Notes under the pieces: model-generated | Seen by the model: only the letters and a program-made list of their open reading frames with translations | What the model was told of the DNA's origin: nothing | Database searches by the model: none | Made by a program: the position numbers and the translations under genes | In this document: in pieces, positions 60,191 through 64,000 of the stretch | How the letters are laid out: the number at the start of each line of letters is the position of its first letter | Position numbering within the stretch: the stretch's first letter is position 1 | From: VAZQ01 sp050179645 | GTDB taxonomy: Bacteria; Pseudomonadota; Alphaproteobacteria; Rhizobiales; Xanthobacteraceae | Assembly: GCA_050179645.1 (NCBI GenBank) | Contig: JBFXEX010000007.1 | Coordinates: forward strand, 1 to 64,000 | Reading direction: 5' to 3' | DNA: 64,000 nucleotides

Positions 60191-60976
60191 TTGGCATCGA
60201 ACTCATTCAAATCTCACACCGTTGCCGGCTGCGCCGTCAACGTGATGCGCGGCGGCAAGGGCGCGCCGCTGCTGTTCCTGCACGGCGCGGGCGGTGCCGG
60301 CGTCTGGCTGCCGTTCATGGAAAAGCTCGCCGAGCGTTATGACGTGATCGTGCCGGACCATCCGGGCTTCGGCCGCTCCGACAAGCCCGAGTGGCTCGAC
60401 GACATCAGCGACCTGGCATTTTTCTATCTCGACTTTCTCGACGCGCTCGACCTCGACGGTGTGCATCTGATCGGCAACTCGCTGGGCGGCTGGCTGGCGG
60501 CTGAAATCGCGATCCGCAACACGCAGCATCTGCGTACGCTGACGCTGGTCAGCGCCGCCGGCCTGCACCTTCCTGGTGTGCCGAAGGGCGACATCTTCCT
60601 GTGGACGCCGGAAGAGCGCGTACGCAATCTGTTTGTCGATCAAAAGCTCGCGGACCAGCGGCTGGCGATGCCGCTCACCGACGAGATGGTCGACATCGGG
60701 CTCAAGAACGAGCTTGCGACCGCTGACCTCGCTTGGCACCCGCGTTTTCACCATCCAAGGGTGCGCAAGTGGATTCATCGGATCGACGTGCCGACCTTGA
60801 TCGTCTGGGGTGACAACGACAAGATTTTCCCAGCGCGTTATGGCGAGGAGTATCATCGCCTGATCGAGGGCTCGCGGCTCGCCGTGCTGCCGGCCTGCGG
60901 CCACCTGCCCCATGTGGAGAAGGCTGACGCCTTCGTCGATCTGTTCACCCGGTTCGTCGAGGAGGACGCGCCATGA
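60191..60976 (+). CDS. Alpha/beta hydrolase, meta-cleavage hydrolase-like
   Basis: This 261-residue hydrolase has the oxyanion HGAGGAGVW stretch, DHPGFGRSDKPEW, nucleophile S97 in GNSLGGW, the acid Asp in GDNDKIFP and the His in CGHLPHVEKADAF. Its order fits enzymes that cut C-C or ester bonds of ring-cleavage products. TTG at 60191, behind GAGG, is the best start; the next in-frame ATG (60244) would remove conserved residues. It overlaps the following LLM gene by 4 nt (ATGA), so translation is coupled. Confidence 0.87.
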   Translation: MASNSFKSHTVAGCAVNVMRGGKGAPLLFLHGAGGAGVWLPFMEKLAERYDVIVPDHPGFGRSDKPEWLDDISDLAFFYLDFLDALDLDGVHLIGNSLGGWLAAEIAIRNTQHLRTLTLVSAAGLHLPGVPKGDIFLWTPEERVRNLFVDQKLADQRLAMPLTDEMVDIGLKNELATADLAWHPRFHHPRVRKWIHRIDVPTLIVWGDNDKIFPARYGEEYHRLIEGSRLAVLPACGHLPHVEKADAFVDLFTRFVEEDAP

Positions 60977-62154
60977 AGTTCTGCCTGTTCCACCTCATGC
61001 CTTATGCGCCACTCGACCTGACGTTCGACCGGAAATATCCGACGTCGTGGATGTCGCTGCCCAACAGCTACTACGATCCAAAGATCGGGCATCAGCTCTA
61101 CAACCGCTATCTCGATGAGCTGGAGATGGGCGACCAGCTCGGCTTCGACGTGCTGTGCGTCAACGAGCACCACCAGACCGCTTACGGCATGATGCCGATG
61201 CCGGGCGTGCTCGCCGGCGCGCTGTCGCGCCGCACCAAGAACGCGCGCATCGCGGTGCTCGGCCGTGCGCTGCCGCTGATCAACAATCCGCTCAATGTCG
61301 CCGAGGAATACGCCATTCTCGACAACATCACCGGGGGCCGGCTGGTGGCTGGTTTCGTGCGTGGCATCGGCGTCGAGTACCACACAACCGGCGCCAACCC
61401 GGCGAAGTCGCACGAGCGCTTCCATGAGGCGCACGACCTGATCATCCAGGCCTGGACGCGCACCGGGCCGTTCGCCTTCGAGGGCAAGCACTACCAGTTT
61501 CAATACGTGAATCTCTGGCCGCGGCCGTATCAGCAGCCGCATCCGCCGGTCTGGATTCCCTCGCAGGGCTCGACCGAGACCATCGAGTGGGCCTCGCATC
61601 CGGACCGCAAGTACACCTACCTGCAGACGTTCAGTCCGGTGAGCGCGGTGAAGCGCTTCCACCATCAATACGTCGAGGCGGCGGAGAAGCACGGCTACGA
61701 GGCCTCGCCCGACCGGCTCGGCTGGGCGCTGCCGATCTACGTTTCTGACACCGACGAGTCGGCGCGGCGCGAGGCCAAGCCGCATATCGAGGCGATGTAC
61801 AACAAGTTCCTGCGCATGCCGACCGAGTATCTGCTGCCGCCGGGCTACACCTCGGTCCCGTCGATGAAGAAGCTGCGCGCGGCGAAGTCGTCGACCACCT
61901 CGGAGACGCCGCCCGACTGCGACGAGTACATCCGCCGCGGCATGTTCATTTGCGGCAGCCCGGAGACGGTGCGGCAGACGCTGGAGTTTCACCAGAAGGA
62001 CATCGGCTTCAACGTGCTGGTGGCGATGATGCAGATCGGCAGCGCGCCCGCAGAACTGACGCAGCGGAGCATGAAGCTGTTCGCCGAGAAGGTGATGCCG
62101 CCGCTACGCGATCCGGCCGGGGCGCCGAAGCTCGCCTTCGCGACGGCAAAGTAG
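60973..62154 (+). CDS. LLM class flavin-dependent monooxygenase
   Basis: This is a 393-residue luciferase-like enzyme beginning MKFCLFHLMPYAPLDLTFDRKYP. Its NEHHQTAYGMMPMPGVLAGALSRRT region and GLVAGFVRGIGVEYHTTGANPAKSHERFHEAHDLI-type block resemble alkane- and sulfonate-type monooxygenases that use FMNH2. The matching reductase is not nearby. It is coupled to the hydrolase gene, and both follow the TRAP operon, so the system may import and oxidise a small organic acid. Stop codon TAG at 62152. Confidence 0.88.
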   Translation: MKFCLFHLMPYAPLDLTFDRKYPTSWMSLPNSYYDPKIGHQLYNRYLDELEMGDQLGFDVLCVNEHHQTAYGMMPMPGVLAGALSRRTKNARIAVLGRALPLINNPLNVAEEYAILDNITGGRLVAGFVRGIGVEYHTTGANPAKSHERFHEAHDLIIQAWTRTGPFAFEGKHYQFQYVNLWPRPYQQPHPPVWIPSQGSTETIEWASHPDRKYTYLQTFSPVSAVKRFHHQYVEAAEKHGYEASPDRLGWALPIYVSDTDESARREAKPHIEAMYNKFLRMPTEYLLPPGYTSVPSMKKLRAAKSSTTSETPPDCDEYIRRGMFICGSPETVRQTLEFHQKDIGFNVLVAMMQIGSAPAELTQRSMKLFAEKVMPPLRDPAGAPKLAFATAK

Positions 62155-62500
62155 CAGGTCGCCGACTGCTCTTCGGCCAATCAGCCGGCGCCGTGCGGCT
62201 TGGTGGCGGCTTGGCCGTGATCGGTCCGGCACGGGAGGGCAGTCGTAGCGGAGAGGTGGGGCGTAGCTGCGCCGGCATTGGTCCACGATCCGTCCCTCTG
62301 CGTCGAAATGGGCTGTCTTCGCGTTGCAACGATGTGACAGCCCGTCAAATTCGGCCCGAATCAACGCGAAAATGAGCGCCGCCTTATTGCTGCGCTAAGG
62401 GATTGAGTTCAGGTTCGGGACCTGTACCGGGGGCGAGAATCGGCGCGCACCTGACCCGTTGCTTATGCGTCGGAAGCGCCGGGGATTGGGGAAGCGCGGT
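62155..62500. other. Intergenic region of 346 nt
   Basis: No convincing gene, repeat or terminator is seen here. The GGGGAAG before 62501 is the ribosome site of the transpeptidase gene. Confidence 0.5.
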
Positions 62501-64000
62501 ATGAACGGGTTCCGTCGCGGCCAGTTCCTTGCGGGCGCAGCTTTTGCGCTCTGGCTTACCGTGCCGCTTTGCGCGCTTGCGCAGGAGGCGACGCAGGCTC
62601 CGGCTGAAGTTCCAGCCATGTTGCCCGGCGGCGCGCTCACCGCGTCCGCCGCAGCGGCGGCCGGCGTCCTGCCGCCGGCGCCGAGCCTTCGGGCCAGCGT
62701 GACGGACGTGGCGCCGGCAACTCAGACCGCGGCCGATCCGGTGGCTTCGCTCGATCCAGCCGATCGCGCAGTTGGGGAACGGGTTCGCGATTTGCTGGCG
62801 GCGAAGCCAAACCGCCTTTTTGCCGACGAAAAGGAGCTGGCTTCGGTCCATGCCTTTTACCAGCAGCGCAATCTGGCACCGCTCTGGCTCGACAAGGGCG
62901 TGGAGAATGCCCGCGCCAAGGCGGCGATCGCCCGCATCAAGCTCGCCGACACCGACGGCCTCGATCACCGCGACTACCCGGCGCCGACTTTTGCCTCCCA
63001 CGCGCCCGACGCGCTGGCGGAGGCCGAGCTGTTGCTGACGCGTTCGGTGATCACCTATGCGCGGCACGTGCAGGCCGGGCGCGCTCCCCATCGCATGGTG
63101 CGGGAGGACAACATCGGGCTGCCGCAGCGCGCGCCCGATCCCGCGGCGGTGCTGACGGCTGTCGCCGAGGCGGCTGACGCCGGCAAGGCGCTCGATCAAT
63201 TTAGCCCGTTGCACGAGCCCTATCACAAGCTCAAGGCCGCGCTGGCGCAACTGCGCGGCAAGGCCGGCGGCGCGCGAGACGAGATCGCCACGGGCCCGGT
63301 ACTTCGGTTCGACAGCAAGCGGCCGATGGAAGATGCCCGCGTGCCGAGCCTGCGCGAGCGGCTTGGCGTTCCCGGCGAGGCGACCGATCTGCGCTACGAC
63401 GAAAAGCTTGCCGAAGCCGTGAAGGAATTCCAGCGCGACAATGACCTGCGGGTGACCGGCATTCTCGACGCGCGGACGATCAAGAAGCTCAATCCGACGA
63501 AAGATGGACGCATCGACACCGTCATCGCCAATATGGAACGCTGGCGCTGGTTTCGGCGCCAGATTCATCCGTCGCGCGTGGAGGTCAACGCGCCCGATTT
63601 CACCCTCAAGGTGATCCACGACGGCAAGCAGGTGTGGGGCACGCGCATCGTCATCGGCAAGCCGAGCATGCCGACCCCGATCCTCGCGCAACAGATGGAT
63701 TCCATCACCGTCAATCCGACCTGGAAGGTGCCGGCGTCGATCGTCCGGAACGAATACCTGCCGGCGGAGGCGAGGGACCCGGGCACGCTGGCGCGCATGG
63801 GAATTCGCACCAAGCGCGTCGACGGCGAGGTCGTGATGACGATGCCGCCGGGCGGACAGAATCCGCTGGGTCGCATGCGTTTCAACTTCTTCAACCGGTT
63901 CACGGTGTTTCAGCACGACACCCCGGACCAATACCTGTTCTCCCACATCGTGCGCGCCGAGAGCCACGGTTGCATGCGCGTGCAAGACCCGGCGAAATAT
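62501..64000 (+). CDS. L,D-transpeptidase (YcbB-like), 3' end cut by window
   Basis: The frame is open from ATG 62501 to the window edge, 500 codons, with no stop. A signal peptide covers about residues 1-27 (ending ALAQE). A helical scaffold domain follows, then a peptidoglycan-binding domain (about 297-335: LRYDEKLAEAVKEFQRDNDL). The YkuD catalytic domain ends in the window with H489-G-C491-M-R, where C491 is the nucleophile. It makes 3-3 cross-links in the cell wall. GGGGAAG precedes the ATG; an in-frame ATG 36 nt upstream lacks such a site. Confidence 0.9.
   Translation, partial: MNGFRRGQFLAGAAFALWLTVPLCALAQEATQAPAEVPAMLPGGALTASAAAAAGVLPPAPSLRASVTDVAPATQTAADPVASLDPADRAVGERVRDLLAAKPNRLFADEKELASVHAFYQQRNLAPLWLDKGVENARAKAAIARIKLADTDGLDHRDYPAPTFASHAPDALAEAELLLTRSVITYARHVQAGRAPHRMVREDNIGLPQRAPDPAAVLTAVAEAADAGKALDQFSPLHEPYHKLKAALAQLRGKAGGARDEIATGPVLRFDSKRPMEDARVPSLRERLGVPGEATDLRYDEKLAEAVKEFQRDNDLRVTGILDARTIKKLNPTKDGRIDTVIANMERWRWFRRQIHPSRVEVNAPDFTLKVIHDGKQVWGTRIVIGKPSMPTPILAQQMDSITVNPTWKVPASIVRNEYLPAEARDPGTLARMGIRTKRVDGEVVMTMPPGGQNPLGRMRFNFFNRFTVFQHDTPDQYLFSHIVRAESHGCMRVQDPAKY

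Noticed and set aside
1..64000. Search for insertion sequences, integrases, prophage, restriction-modification or CRISPR-Cas genes
   Set aside because: No transposase, recombinase, phage, nuclease or cas-like protein is seen; the repeats found are short non-coding palindromes.

Overview
The window looks like part of the chromosome of a GC-rich alphaproteobacterium of the order Hyphomicrobiales, near Bradyrhizobium, Rhodopseudomonas or the Xanthobacteraceae. This is inferred, not proven. The evidence is a PmtA-type phosphatidylethanolamine methyltransferase, FixJ-style response regulators beside a PAS histidine kinase, a Bug-family tricarboxylate-type binding protein, and many short palindromic intergenic repeats of the kind common in that group. 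I found no prophage, insertion sequence, CRISPR array or plasmid gene.

Positions 1-13922 form a peripheral catabolic region. It holds an amidohydrolase, an F420-reductase-like dinucleotide enzyme, a threonine-synthase-like PLP lyase, an IclR regulator, an M20 hydrolase, a Bug-type binding protein, a D-threonine-aldolase-like enzyme, two luciferase-like (LLM) oxidoreductases, an M24 peptidase and a lone xanthine-dehydrogenase-type molybdenum subunit. Two matching inverted repeats, GTACC-N7-GGTAC upstream of iclR and GTGCC-N7-GGTAC upstream of the M20 gene, suggest that one IclR protein controls the lyase pair, itself and the M20/binding-protein pair.

Positions 13923-21688 are central metabolism. 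A promoter and tandem glycine riboswitch precede gcvT-gcvH-gcvPA-gcvPB, and an Lrp-type regulator is divergent from a 796-residue transketolase/pyruvate dehydrogenase E1-like enzyme.

Positions 21689-31065 look like a stress and efflux region: two alpha/beta hydrolases (one frameshifted), a four-TM PAS histidine kinase with its LuxR-type response regulator and a receiver-only protein, an AraC regulator, and an EmrA (frameshifted)/EmrB efflux pair.

Positions 31066-52057 are a second catabolic region: CoA ligase, UbiD decarboxylase, a ModA-like protein without a signal peptide, a small cupin, an HpaB-like monooxygenase, an MmgE/PrpD protein, a peptide-type binding protein, an AbrB-family membrane protein, a hydroxyisobutyrate-type dehydrogenase, a Rieske oxygenase, a D-2-hydroxyacid dehydrogenase, a GMC oxidoreductase, a CocE hydrolase, a Gfo/Idh oxidoreductase and an aldo/keto reductase. 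Many enzymes lack their usual electron-transfer or permease partners nearby, so these must come from elsewhere in the genome.

Positions 52058-64000 contain two small envelope proteins, tRNA-Met, a candidate small RNA with a C-rich loop and its own terminator, a 58-residue protein, pmtA, mnmA, a TRAP transporter operon broken by a palindromic element, an alpha/beta hydrolase coupled to an LLM enzyme, and the start of an L,D-transpeptidase gene cut by the window edge.
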